A stretch of DNA of 64,000 nucleotides from Clostridium sp. (GTDB lineage: Bacteria > Bacillota > Clostridia > Clostridiales > Clostridiaceae). The DNA lies in assembly GCF_016650035.1 (NCBI RefSeq), contig NZ_JAENWM010000002.1, positions 1 to 64,000 on the forward strand. The letters run 5' to 3'. The notes under the pieces were generated by a model that made no database searches, was not told the origin of the DNA, and saw nothing but the letters and a program-made list of their open reading frames with translations. The position numbers and the translations under genes were made by a program. How positions within the stretch are numbered: position 1 is the first letter of the stretch; each line of letters begins with the position of its first letter. Shown here in pieces: positions 16,948 to 24,492 of this stretch.

Positions 16948-18201
16948 CAAGTATTTAACCTTAGAGATTATTTCAGGTTTTTCTCGAAAGCTTGTACCTG
17001 ATCATTGCAAGATGCATTTATTCACAATATATTTTCATTGGACTTATGATTTGGTTAGTTAAAGTAGTATATGTTTCAATACTTGTCCAACTCTATCTAA
17101 AATAAATTTTATGCCTATTAAATATAAAAATTTTCATTTGAAATAATAAAATATTTATAGGTTATAGTATCTAATTGAATTTTTGCTAAGCATAAAATTC
17201 AATAAATTCATCTATAATATTTGTATATTTTTTATCGGTTTCAATTAATTCAATACCAATGCTAGTTAATTGGGAAACTCTAGCCTGAGTAATGTTCCCA
17301 AGGGAGTCAGATATATCGCTAAATTTTAAATTGCAGAGACACCTCATTAAAACAACTATTAAGGCTTTTGCACCTACAAGTTTTCTACGGTATTTCGTGA
17401 AAGAATGAAACTCTGATATATTCATCTTTAATGCTATAAAGTTCATTACATCTTTAGCTGTATAATTTGTTATAGGGATTTTACGTCCACTTCTATATTC
17501 TGTTTTTTCATCTTCAAATTCAAATTCTTCTTTTAATTTCTCATCGGTGCATCCATCAATGAGGCTATAGTAGCTTTTCCTTGCGGTGGAAAGATTATTA
17601 CTGAAAAGGTCCATTACAAATCTATAATCAACTATATTGAAATGGTCTCGTTTTTTCCCAATATATACTCCCAAACTCGAAAAAGCATATTTTTCAGGAC
17701 AATCTTTAAATTCACATATACTTGAAGGATTATTATGTATATATAATGATACGGTTTTTAAGTATTGGTCATTATCAACTATTTTGCTCTTAAATCTACC
17801 TTTAAAAAGATGTCCGTCTCTTTTATATTTTTTATTAAAGTACATTGCATAAGAAAAATTTATTCCATGCATTACTTTTGATATGTCTGCGCCATTGGAA
17901 TCAAGCAATAAATGTACATGGTTATCCATAAGACAGTACCCGTAAATTTTAACATTGTGTAGATTTTTGTACTTCTTCACAAGGGATAAATACTTTTTCT
18001 TATCCTCGGAATCTCTATATAAAGTTACCTCGCTGATGCTTTTGCACATAATATGATATATAGCATCAGCTGCTTTTAATCTTGCCATTCTTGCCATGGA
18101 AAATCACTCCTACTCATAAGATTTTATTTAAATTATTGCCTGTGGAGTGAAATGATATTCATATTTTTGGATTAATAGCTTAAAAAATTGTTAACCGTCC
18201 C
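16937..18201. mobile_element. RAYT/Y1-transposase element with 14-bp inverted ends
   Basis: GGGACGGTTAACAA at 16937-16950 is exactly repeated in inverse orientation (TTGTTAACCGTCCC) at 18188-18201, flanking one minus-strand Y1-type transposase gene. GGGGACGGTT-type sequences are, from memory, a recurrent partner of REP-associated transposases in Firmicutes. The left end overlaps the 3' end of the MsmK-type gene. About 238 bp between the left end and the transposase stop contain no gene that I can see. No target-site duplication is obvious. Confidence 0.75.
17186..18097 (-). CDS. REP-associated tyrosine (Y1/HUH) transposase
   Basis: 303 residues. The IS200-like Y1 domain (about 5-125) has the HUH-type metal motif in MDNHVHLLL and the nucleophile Tyr candidate in YLKTVSLYIHNNP; GHLFKGRFKSKIVD is the family signature. 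The C-terminal half (about 220-300) carries a helix-turn-helix (FSDISDSLGNITQARVSQL). Such enzymes nick single-stranded DNA at REP-like hairpins. Start ATG 18097 with GGAGTGATTTTCC upstream. Intact length suggests it may still be functional. Confidence 0.92.
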   Translation of the reverse strand: MARMARLKAADAIYHIMCKSISEVTLYRDSEDKKKYLSLVKKYKNLHNVKIYGYCLMDNHVHLLLDSNGADISKVMHGINFSYAMYFNKKYKRDGHLFKGRFKSKIVDNDQYLKTVSLYIHNNPSSICEFKDCPEKYAFSSLGVYIGKKRDHFNIVDYRFVMDLFSNNLSTARKSYYSLIDGCTDEKLKEEFEFEDEKTEYRSGRKIPITNYTAKDVMNFIALKMNISEFHSFTKYRRKLVGAKALIVVLMRCLCNLKFSDISDSLGNITQARVSQLTSIGIELIETDKKYTNIIDEFIEFYA

Positions 18202-18237
18202 CAATTATTCACAATTATTCAAAGGAGTGAAGATAAT

Positions 18238-18942
18238 ATGAAAATAGATATAATAATTTCTGCTGAGGATATAAAAAAGGAGAAAATAGAAAACAAAACA
18301 GTTGTAGTGATAGATATGCTTAGGGCAACTAGTGTAATAGTTACTGCGCTTAATAATGGATGCAAAGGTGTAATCCCCGTTTTAACAGTTGAAGCAGCAG
18401 CTGACATTGTGAGAAATAGCAAAGAGGAGTTTATGCTAGGGGGAGAGAGAGATGCATTAAAAATAGAAGGCTTTCACTATTCAAATTCCCCTTTAGAATA
18501 CACTAGAGATACCATAGAAGGCAAAACTCTTGTGATGACGACTACCAATGGGACTAAAGCTATAAAAGGCTGCGTGGGTGCCAGTAGCATCTTAATAGGT
18601 GCCATGATAAATGCTAAGTCTACTGCAAAACGAATAATAGAATTAAATAGAGATGTTGTGATAGTCAATGCGGGGACTTATGGTGAATTTTCTATAGATG
18701 ATTTTTTATGTAGTGGGTACATAATCAATTGTGTGTTAAAAGAAATAGAAGCAGATCTATCAGATATAGCTGTAACCTCTCATTATATTTATAAAAACAA
18801 TGAAGACATCTATAGTTTTATAAAGTATGCAAGTCACTATAAAAAGATTATGGAATTAGGTCTTGAAGCAGATTTAGATTACTGCTGTAGAAAAGATATT
18901 ATAGATATGGTTCCAGAATATAAGGATGGGATTATATTCTAA
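18238..18942 (+). CDS. comB: ComB-family 2-phosphosulfolactate phosphatase homologue
   Basis: 234 residues, the usual ComB length. [39 protein letters not shown] and [11 protein letters not shown] are the family motifs. ComB is a Mg-dependent phosphatase of coenzyme M biosynthesis in methanogens. Many clostridia carry a homologue without other CoM genes, and none is seen here, so the true substrate is unclear. ATG follows AAAGGAGTGAAG, placed just outside the right end of the transposase element, which may have altered its promoter. Confidence 0.88.
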   Translation: MKIDIIISAEDIKKEKIENKTVVVIDMLRATSVIVTALNNGCKGVIPVLTVEAAADIVRNSKEEFMLGGERDALKIEGFHYSNSPLEYTRDTIEGKTLVMTTTNGTKAIKGCVGASSILIGAMINAKSTAKRIIELNRDVVIVNAGTYGEFSIDDFLCSGYIINCVLKEIEADLSDIAVTSHYIYKNNEDIYSFIKYASHYKKIMELGLEADLDYCCRKDIIDMVPEYKDGIIF

Positions 18943-18962
18943 AAATATGTAATCTTAGACGC

Positions 18963-19154
18963 AAAAAAAGTATATATTACGTAAAATGCATTTGAATAAG
19001 CTTTAGTAATTCTAATTTATTTTATTTAAATCTGCGTCAAGAAAAACTCATTGTTTGAGCGATAGCGAGTTTGAGTTTTTTAGCAGATATAAATAAAATA
19101 AATTTTAGAATTAATTAGCGAAATGAAAGCATTTCTAGTAATATATACTTTTTT
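18963..19154. repeat. 192-bp foldback (MITE-like) element
   Basis: The outer arms AAAAAAGTATATATTAC (18964-18980) and GTAATATATACTTTTTT (19138-19154) are exact inverse repeats. A second nested pair (TAATTCTAATTTATTTT.. at 19007-19035 and its near-complement at 19083-19113) and an inner AAAAACTCA/TGAGTTTTT pair extend the palindrome almost to its centre. It lies between convergent genes and could also stop transcription in both directions. A shorter relative occurs at 56291-56345. Confidence 0.85.
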
Positions 19155-19159
19155 ATATT

Positions 19160-20335
19160 TTATACCACTTGGAATACGAAAAACTTTAAGTAGTAAGATT
19201 CATCAGAATTCCATAGTATAGGATGATCTGCTGATTGAGTTCTAAACTCTACTTGTCTAAGTGTTCTTTTTGCGTCGCTTGCTGCTTCTGCTATTGTATC
19301 TCTAAATAAGTCAGGCTTCATAAAATGCGAACAGGAGCAAGTTACAAAATATCCACCTGGTTTAACTAATTTAATACCACGTAGGTTAATCTCTTTATAT
19401 CCTCTTGTTGCGCCATCTACAGTAGAACGTGACTTTGTAAAGGCTGGAGGATCAAGGATAACTACATCGTATTGCCTTCCTTCTCTTGACCATTGGCGTA
19501 AAACATCAAAAGCATTATGGCATTCGAATTTAACTATATCTGAAAGTCCATTAAGCTCAGCATTTTTTCTTGAATATTCTACTGCATACTCAGATATATC
19601 TACTCCAAGTACACTTTTAGCTCCAGCTATACCGGCATTAAGAGCAAAAGAACCTGTGTGGGTAAAACAATCTAAGACATCAGCATCCTTGCATAATCTA
19701 TGTATAGCAGCTCTGTTTTCCTTTTGATCTAAGAAAAATCCAGTCTTTTGACCGTTTTCTATATCAACATTATATTTAACTCCGTTTTCAACAATTTCGA
19801 TGTTAGTGTCAAATGGATCTGTTAAGAATCCTTTTGTTTGTTCCATACCTTCAAGCTCTCGAACTCTAGCATCACTTCTTTCATACACACCTTTTGCACC
19901 ATATTCCTGGGTTAGTAACTTAACTATTATATCTTTATATTTATCTATGCCCAGTGCTAATGATTGAATAACATAATAGTCTTCATATTTATCTATAATC
20001 ATTCCAGGTACAAAATCTGCTTCTCCAAATAAGAATCTACAGCTAGAATAATCTATAACTGTTTTTCGGTAGTCAGAGGCAGCGCGTAGCTTCTTTCTGA
20101 AAAAATCTTCATCTATTTCTTCGTGTATGTCTCTAGTCATTATTCGTATGGCAATTTTAGAAGCATCATTTATAAAGCCTTTTCCTATAAATTCCTGTCT
20201 GAAATTATACACTTCAATTATGTCTCCATTTTCATATTCGCCATCAAAGTACTCAATTTCATTGGCGTATATCCAAAGATGTCCACTTTCTGCATTTCTA
20301 CCTTTACCTCTATATAAGTAAAATTTACAAGTCAT
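19160..20335 (-). CDS. Class I SAM-dependent rRNA methyltransferase, RlmI-like
   Basis: 391 residues. An N-terminal PUA-like domain (about 1-75; GRNAESGHLWIYANEIE) is followed by the RlmI-type region and a Rossmann methyltransferase with motif I DCFTHTGSFALNAGIAGA and catalytic-type VILDPPAFTKS. E. coli RlmI methylates C1962 of 23S rRNA at C5; the same base is likely here but not proven. Its 3' end abuts the foldback element. RBS AGGAGGGA before ATG 20335. Confidence 0.9.
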   Translation of the reverse strand: MTCKFYLYRGKGRNAESGHLWIYANEIEYFDGEYENGDIIEVYNFRQEFIGKGFINDASKIAIRIMTRDIHEEIDEDFFRKKLRAASDYRKTVIDYSSCRFLFGEADFVPGMIIDKYEDYYVIQSLALGIDKYKDIIVKLLTQEYGAKGVYERSDARVRELEGMEQTKGFLTDPFDTNIEIVENGVKYNVDIENGQKTGFFLDQKENRAAIHRLCKDADVLDCFTHTGSFALNAGIAGAKSVLGVDISEYAVEYSRKNAELNGLSDIVKFECHNAFDVLRQWSREGRQYDVVILDPPAFTKSRSTVDGATRGYKEINLRGIKLVKPGGYFVTCSCSHFMKPDLFRDTIAEAASDAKRTLRQVEFRTQSADHPILWNSDESYYLKFFVFQVV

Positions 20336-20663
20336 ATTAAATCCCTCCTGTACTTTTTAGGGGCATAAATTAATTTTCAATAATAAATATTACCCTATTT
20401 ATCTATAGTAGTATACCACACTGAAGTAAATTGTAATATAAAATCCATAAAATTCTTTTGACATTAGCGCAATTATAAATTACACTTATATATGTGTCAT
20501 TTTTATATGTATACTTGATTTAAGGGAATTTAGATAAAAGTTGGATGTATTTTCTTTCAATGGATATCTATATATTTATATAGATAATACCAGTATTGAA
20601 AATAAATAAGTATATAACTAAAAATAAATATATAAAATCATATTATAGTAAGGAGAAACACAA
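20336..20663. other. Intergenic region upstream of the ABC-F gene
   Basis: 328 bp with no gene. It holds a candidate promoter TTGACA (20458-20463), 17-bp spacer, TACACT (20481-20486) for the plus-strand ABC-F gene, and a perfect 10-bp hairpin TATCTATATA (20565-20574) with TATATAGATA (20577-20586). The implied leader is about 170 nt, long enough for attenuation, which is known for other ABC-F genes, but I see no leader peptide or terminator. Confidence 0.45.
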
Positions 20664-22220
20664 ATGAGTAGATTAATAGTAAAAAACATGAGCCACGGAT
20701 TTGGTGATAGATCAATATTCGAAGATGTATCTTTTAGATTACTTAAAGGTGAACATATTGCACTTATAGGAGCTAACGGAGAAGGCAAATCAACATTTAT
20801 GAACATTATTACAGGTAAGCTTATGCCAGATGAAGGTGATGTTGAATGGTCAAGTAGCGTTAGAGTTGGATATATGGATCAGCATACTGTTTTGGAAAAG
20901 GGGAAAACCATTAGAGAAGTTTTGAGGGATGCTTTTAAATATCTTTTTGATTTAGAAGAGGAAATGCTTGATGTAACAGAGAAAATGGGAGATGCGACGC
21001 CAGAGGAACTAGAAAAATTACTGGACAGAATGGGAACAATCCAAGATTTGCTTGATAATAATGGATTTTATGCTATTGATTCTAAGATAGATGAGGTAGC
21101 TGCAGGAATTGGACTTAAAGAGGTAGGCCTTGAGAATGATGTTGCAGATTTAAGTGGAGGACAAAGAACGAAAGTTCTTCTTGCAAAACTTTTATTAGAA
21201 ACTCCAGATGTCCTACTGCTCGATGAGCCTACTAACTTCTTGGATGAGCAGCATGTAGAATGGCTCAAGAGATATCTTCAAAATTATGAAAATGCATTTA
21301 TCCTAATATCTCATGATATTGAATTTTTAAAAGATGCAGTTAATATAATATATCATGTAGAAAATAAAAAACTAACTAGATATATAGGCTCTTATGAAGA
21401 GTTTTTGAGAATTCATGAGGCTAAAAGGCTACAAATAGAAGCCGATTATGAAAGGCAGCAAAAGGAAATTAATAGACTAGAGGTTTTTGTTGCTAAAAAC
21501 AAAGCAAGAGCTTCTACTAGTGGAATGGCAAAATCAAGACAAAAGAAATTAGATAAAATTGACAGAATAGAAGTTACAAAAGATAAACCAAAACCACAAT
21601 TTAATTTTAAATCTGCAAGAGCTTCAGGGAAAATAATATTTAAAACTGTGGATTTAGTTACTGGGTATGATAGTCCATTATCTAAGCCATTGGATTTATA
21701 TATGGAAAGAGGGCAAAAGATTGCTCTAACTGGTGCTAATGGTGTTGGGAAAACAACACTACTTAAGAGTCTTATGGGTGATATAAAAGCTGTTTCAGGT
21801 AAGACAAACTTAGGTGATTATCAATATATAGGATACTATGAACAAGAAATTAAGGGCGTTAACCGCAATAATTGTATCGAAGAATTTTGGCAAGAATTCC
21901 CTAGTCTCACTCAGGGGGAAGTAAGATCTGCGCTTGCTAAGTGTGGACTTACTACAAAGCATATTGAAAGTAAAGTTACTGTGCTTAGTGGTGGAGAGCA
22001 AGCGAAGGTAAGACTTGCTAAGCTTATTAATAGGGAAAGTAATATATTGATCCTAGATGAGCCTACTAATCACTTAGATGTAGATGCTAAAGACGAATTA
22101 AAGAGGGCTCTAAAAGAATATACAGGAAGCTTACTTATAGTTTGTCATGAACCAGAGTTCTATCAAGACATAGTGACAGACGTTTGGGACTGCGAAAAGT
22201 GGACAACTAAAATAGTGTAA
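20664..22220 (+). CDS. ABC-F family ATPase, YfmM-like
   Basis: 518 residues, the same length as B. subtilis YfmM, which it resembles throughout (MSRLIVKNMSHGFGDRSIFE). Two ATPase domains: Walker A GANGEGKST and GANGVGKTT, signatures LSGGQRTKV and LSGGEQAKV, Walker B LLLDEPTNFLD and LILDEPTNHLD. The basic inter-domain linker lies at about 240-305. No TM segments. ABC-F proteins act on ribosomes, in stalled-translation rescue or antibiotic protection; which applies here is not shown. Preceded by a long leader and followed by a strong terminator. Confidence 0.93.
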   Translation: MSRLIVKNMSHGFGDRSIFEDVSFRLLKGEHIALIGANGEGKSTFMNIITGKLMPDEGDVEWSSSVRVGYMDQHTVLEKGKTIREVLRDAFKYLFDLEEEMLDVTEKMGDATPEELEKLLDRMGTIQDLLDNNGFYAIDSKIDEVAAGIGLKEVGLENDVADLSGGQRTKVLLAKLLLETPDVLLLDEPTNFLDEQHVEWLKRYLQNYENAFILISHDIEFLKDAVNIIYHVENKKLTRYIGSYEEFLRIHEAKRLQIEADYERQQKEINRLEVFVAKNKARASTSGMAKSRQKKLDKIDRIEVTKDKPKPQFNFKSARASGKIIFKTVDLVTGYDSPLSKPLDLYMERGQKIALTGANGVGKTTLLKSLMGDIKAVSGKTNLGDYQYIGYYEQEIKGVNRNNCIEEFWQEFPSLTQGEVRSALAKCGLTTKHIESKVTVLSGGEQAKVRLAKLINRESNILILDEPTNHLDVDAKDELKRALKEYTGSLLIVCHEPEFYQDIVTDVWDCEKWTTKIV

Positions 22221-22232
22221 TTTACACAAAAC

Positions 22233-22265
22233 AAAAAGAGCTAGAATAATTTCTAGCTCTTTTTT
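22233..22265 (+). terminator. Terminator after ABC-F gene
   Basis: Stem AAAAAGAGCTAGAA (22233-22246) with TTCTAGCTCTTTTT (22251-22264), T run after. The A run on the left may also serve the minus-strand gene ending at 22276. Confidence 0.9.
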
Positions 22266-22275
22266 CATAGTGTTT

Positions 22276-23133
22276 TTAGTTCAAGACGTCTAATCCTAGG
22301 TCTAGTATATTAGCAAATAATGATAATGTATTAGTATTTGGGATAACATTATTTTTAATATCTAATAATTTTCCAAGTCCATAATCAGTGTATATGCTGA
22401 CAGTAGGGAAATTAATTTCACCTAAATCACAAATAATATCAGATGCGGTTAATTTTATTTTAGTTGTATTATTAATAGGTTCTGCTGTGCTATAAAGTCT
22501 TGTATGATTGTTATATCTTAGAACTTTTAAAGTATTACCTACTAGTACCCCTTTAGTTTTAGTGTTTATATCATACTTTGAAGTAGTTGCAGCAATATTA
22601 TCTATAACAAAATAATAAATATTTCTTTTGTAGTTTACCTTATCTTTAAATTCTTGTAATCTTTCTAAATTCAACTTTATATCTACTGCTATTTCATCGT
22701 TTTCTAAACTGCTAAAACTTTCTTTTATGTAAGTTAATTCTTCTTTTTCATCAAGTTCTCTAGCTAAGATATTCATACAGTTATCATAAATATCTTCAAA
22801 CGAACTAAATGGTAAGGAATATTTTATATTATCTAAAACAAGGTAAACCTTGAATTTAGAAGATTTACTATTTTTAGATGAATAATTGACTTCAACTAAT
22901 AAGCATTCATTGAGTAGTTCTGTATCAAGTGTTATTTTTTCGATTCCTTTACTAAATTGCACAATGTAATTCTCATTAGTAGATAGGTTTTGTGTATGTT
23001 GGTTTATTATATAAGTACCCTTAAAACCAGCTTCAGTAATTTCACCAACTCTAAGTGAACTTTTCATAGGTAGTTTCTTTAAATTTATATATGGTCTATT
23101 TATACATAGGTTATTTTCAGATATTATTCTCAT
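22276..23133 (-). CDS. Hypothetical protein, 285 residues
   Basis: Soluble, no signal peptide or TM segment. Predicted beta-rich N-terminal half (GEITEAGFKGTYIINQ, NYIVQFSKGIEKITL) and a second half containing YYFVIDNIAATTSKYD and FPTVSIYTDYGLGK. ATG 23133 has AAAGGAG at good spacing, so it is a genuine gene. I do not recognise the family and the neighbours give no clue. Confidence 0.75.
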   Translation of the reverse strand: MRIISENNLCINRPYINLKKLPMKSSLRVGEITEAGFKGTYIINQHTQNLSTNENYIVQFSKGIEKITLDTELLNECLLVEVNYSSKNSKSSKFKVYLVLDNIKYSLPFSSFEDIYDNCMNILARELDEKEELTYIKESFSSLENDEIAVDIKLNLERLQEFKDKVNYKRNIYYFVIDNIAATTSKYDINTKTKGVLVGNTLKVLRYNNHTRLYSTAEPINNTTKIKLTASDIICDLGEINFPTVSIYTDYGLGKLLDIKNNVIPNTNTLSLFANILDLGLDVLN

Positions 23134-23221
23134 ATTAAACTCCTTTAGTTCTAAAAAAATTATTAGTTTGATTTATAAATTATACCATAATTAGTACTTG
23201 AAAAAATAAAAAACTTAATTA

Positions 23222-23281
23222 ATGATAGAAATAGGGTCATTAAAATTTGTGTTGGTCAGCGATCCAGAAGGTTATATTTAA
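23222..23281 (+). pseudogene. Possible VOC/glyoxalase-type C-terminal remnant
   Basis: ATG-opened frame of 19 residues reading MIEIGSLKFVLVSDPEGYI then TAA. The string KFVLVSDPEGYI resembles the C-terminal F(V)xDPxGYxxE motif of VOC-family proteins. There is no ribosome binding site. A remnant is the simplest reading, but the match is short and could be chance. Confidence 0.3.
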
Positions 23282-23408
23282 AATTATGTGGTGTCTAATT
23301 ATATGTTTAAGGGTAAAAAGAAAGATGGAAGGGATTTTACAGCTATAACTTGTGCATTCTCTGATGAGTATATAATAGAAAAAGAATATGATAAAACTTA
23401 TGATTGAA

Positions 23409-23448
23409 ACATGTATATACATGTGGATTAAAGCTTGTATATACATGC
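23409..23448. promoter_or_regulatory. Two operator-like palindromes
   Basis: ACATGTATATACATGT (23409-23424) is a perfect 16-bp palindrome. GCTTGTATATACATGC (23433-23448) repeats the same TGTATATACA core 24 bp away with one mismatched pair. The regular spacing of about 2.3 helical turns suggests a binding site for a dimeric regulator upstream of the DUF6442-like gene. Confidence 0.5.
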
Positions 23449-23597
23449 AAATGGCACTTGATATAATAACAAGTTTTAATATTGTTGTGACAAGTGAACT
23501 TTATATATGTAATAAATGTGGTATATTCATACTAAGTAATAATAGTGTTTACACGTTCTATTTATAACAAAGTAATGAAGAGGGGAAGGGTTAGTAG

Positions 23598-23903
23598 ATG
23601 AATAAAGATGAAATTTTAGCGAAAAATAAAAATGAAGGCTCAGGTGAAAGAGTGCAAAGCGTGTGGTTATCTTCATTTGCGCAGGGGAATATGATCACAC
23701 TTATTTTATGTTTCATATTCATTGCCATCAACGGGATAAAAGGTAAAAGCTATACGGAGGTCCTTATTATTGCGCTAGCTTCACAATCAGCAACAGATTT
23801 TTATAAATATAAAGAGCTAAAAGATAAAAAGAATTTACTTGTATTTATTTACGCTGGTCTTTTGGCAATAGTATCTTTTATATTATTTATTATAAAAGGG
23901 TGA
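23598..23903 (+). CDS. DUF6442-like small membrane protein
   Basis: 101 residues: a charged cytoplasmic N-terminus (MNKDEILAKNKNEGSGERVQ) and three TM segments (about 31-47, 52-66, 80-98). The layout and the N-terminal motif match what I recall as DUF6442, commonly found beside small HTH regulators. No such regulator is adjacent now. RBS GAGGGGAAGGG. Function unknown; possibly controlled by the palindromes upstream. Confidence 0.75.
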   Translation: MNKDEILAKNKNEGSGERVQSVWLSSFAQGNMITLILCFIFIAINGIKGKSYTEVLIIALASQSATDFYKYKELKDKKNLLVFIYAGLLAIVSFILFIIKG

Positions 23904-23934
23904 TAATTTATTCTAGTTTGATTGAAAACTTAAA

Positions 23935-23970
23935 GGAAAAGGAATCATTTATCTTGATTCTTTTTTTTTT
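23935..23970 (+). terminator. Terminator after DUF6442-like gene
   Basis: Short stem AAGGAATCA / TTGATTCTTT around TTTATC, followed by a run of ten T. Confidence 0.7.
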
Positions 23971-24072
23971 AGGTTTTCCTATTTTAAAATTAAATTTTAA
24001 TTTATATTAGTTACCTGGAGAATATAAAGTTTTACATAATAACTAAAAATTCAAATAAATAGAAATGACATA

Positions 24073-24101
24073 TTGACAATATCGAGTATCGATAATATAC
24101 T
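24073..24101 (+). promoter_or_regulatory. SigA promoter of the PadR-DUF2812 operon
   Basis: TTGACA (24073-24078), 17-bp spacer, TATACT (24096-24101). One operator fills the spacer and the other covers the predicted start-site region, so the operon should be tightly self-repressed. Confidence 0.85.
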
Positions 24102-24127
24102 AAGACTATAGATATCGATACTCGATA
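24080..24127. promoter_or_regulatory. Paired PadR operators
   Basis: Two copies of TATCGA-N3-TCGATA at 24080-24094 (GTA centre) and 24113-24127 (TAC centre). Each is a perfect palindrome apart from its 3-nt centre, and the two are inverse copies of each other, 33 bp apart. Placement across the promoter of padR argues for autoregulation by that protein. Confidence 0.75.
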
Positions 24128-24144
24128 TTAAAAGGAGATAAAAA

Positions 24145-24453
24145 ATGGCAAGGGAGCAATTTCAAAATTTAACAGAGCCAATGTATTATATATTAATGTC
24201 ATTACTCAGGGAAATGTGTGGAGTAGATATCATGGAAGCTGTAGCTGAAATTTCCAAAGGGCGTGTAAAGGTTGGACCAGGAACTTTATATGCACTTCTT
24301 TCTAAGTTTGAAAAGGAAAATATGATAATAGAAACAGAAGTAAAAGGGAGAAAAAGAAGCTATATAATTACTGATAAAGGAAAAGAAATACTACTAGATG
24401 AGTATAGAAGATTAATTACCATGGTTAATGATGGAGTAATGCATATAGAGTGA
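24145..24453 (+). CDS. PadR-family transcriptional regulator
   Basis: 102 residues, the short PadR form. Winged helix with MYYILMSLLREMCGVDIMEAV, then VGPGTLYALLSKFEKENMI and the wing GRKRSYIITDKGKE. Dimerisation helix short: the protein ends NDGVMHIE, about eight residues before the end of a related padR tail preserved downstream at 25853-25921, so its C-terminus seems to have been lost. PadR proteins next to DUF2812 genes usually repress them; the operators and promoter upstream fit that. RBS AAAAGGAGAT. Confidence 0.93.
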   Translation: MAREQFQNLTEPMYYILMSLLREMCGVDIMEAVAEISKGRVKVGPGTLYALLSKFEKENMIIETEVKGRKRSYIITDKGKEILLDEYRRLITMVNDGVMHIE

Positions 24454-24492
24454 TATTAAGAAAATTTCAAGTATAGGAAGGAGGTAGAAGTA

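Larger units (their letters stand above)
23134..23597. other. Gene-poor region with gene fragments and paired palindromes
   Basis: 464 bp. Contains a short frame resembling the end of a VOC/glyoxalase protein (23222-23281), a 34-codon frame (23303-23407, MFKGKKKDGRDF...) without a ribosome binding site, two TGTATATACA palindromes (23409-23448), and a possible promoter TTGTGA-N17-TGTAAT (23485-23490 and 23508-23513) for the gene at 23598. Confidence 0.45.

Noticed and set aside
23303-23407. 34-codon plus-strand frame (MFKGKKKDGRDF...)
   Set aside because: Reads like protein but has no ribosome binding site, promoter or recognisable family; left as an unassigned fragment only.
23240-23446. 68-codon minus-strand frame rich in His/Ile/Phe
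   Set aside because: No ribosome binding site; it covers the palindromes and looks like translated AT-rich intergenic DNA.
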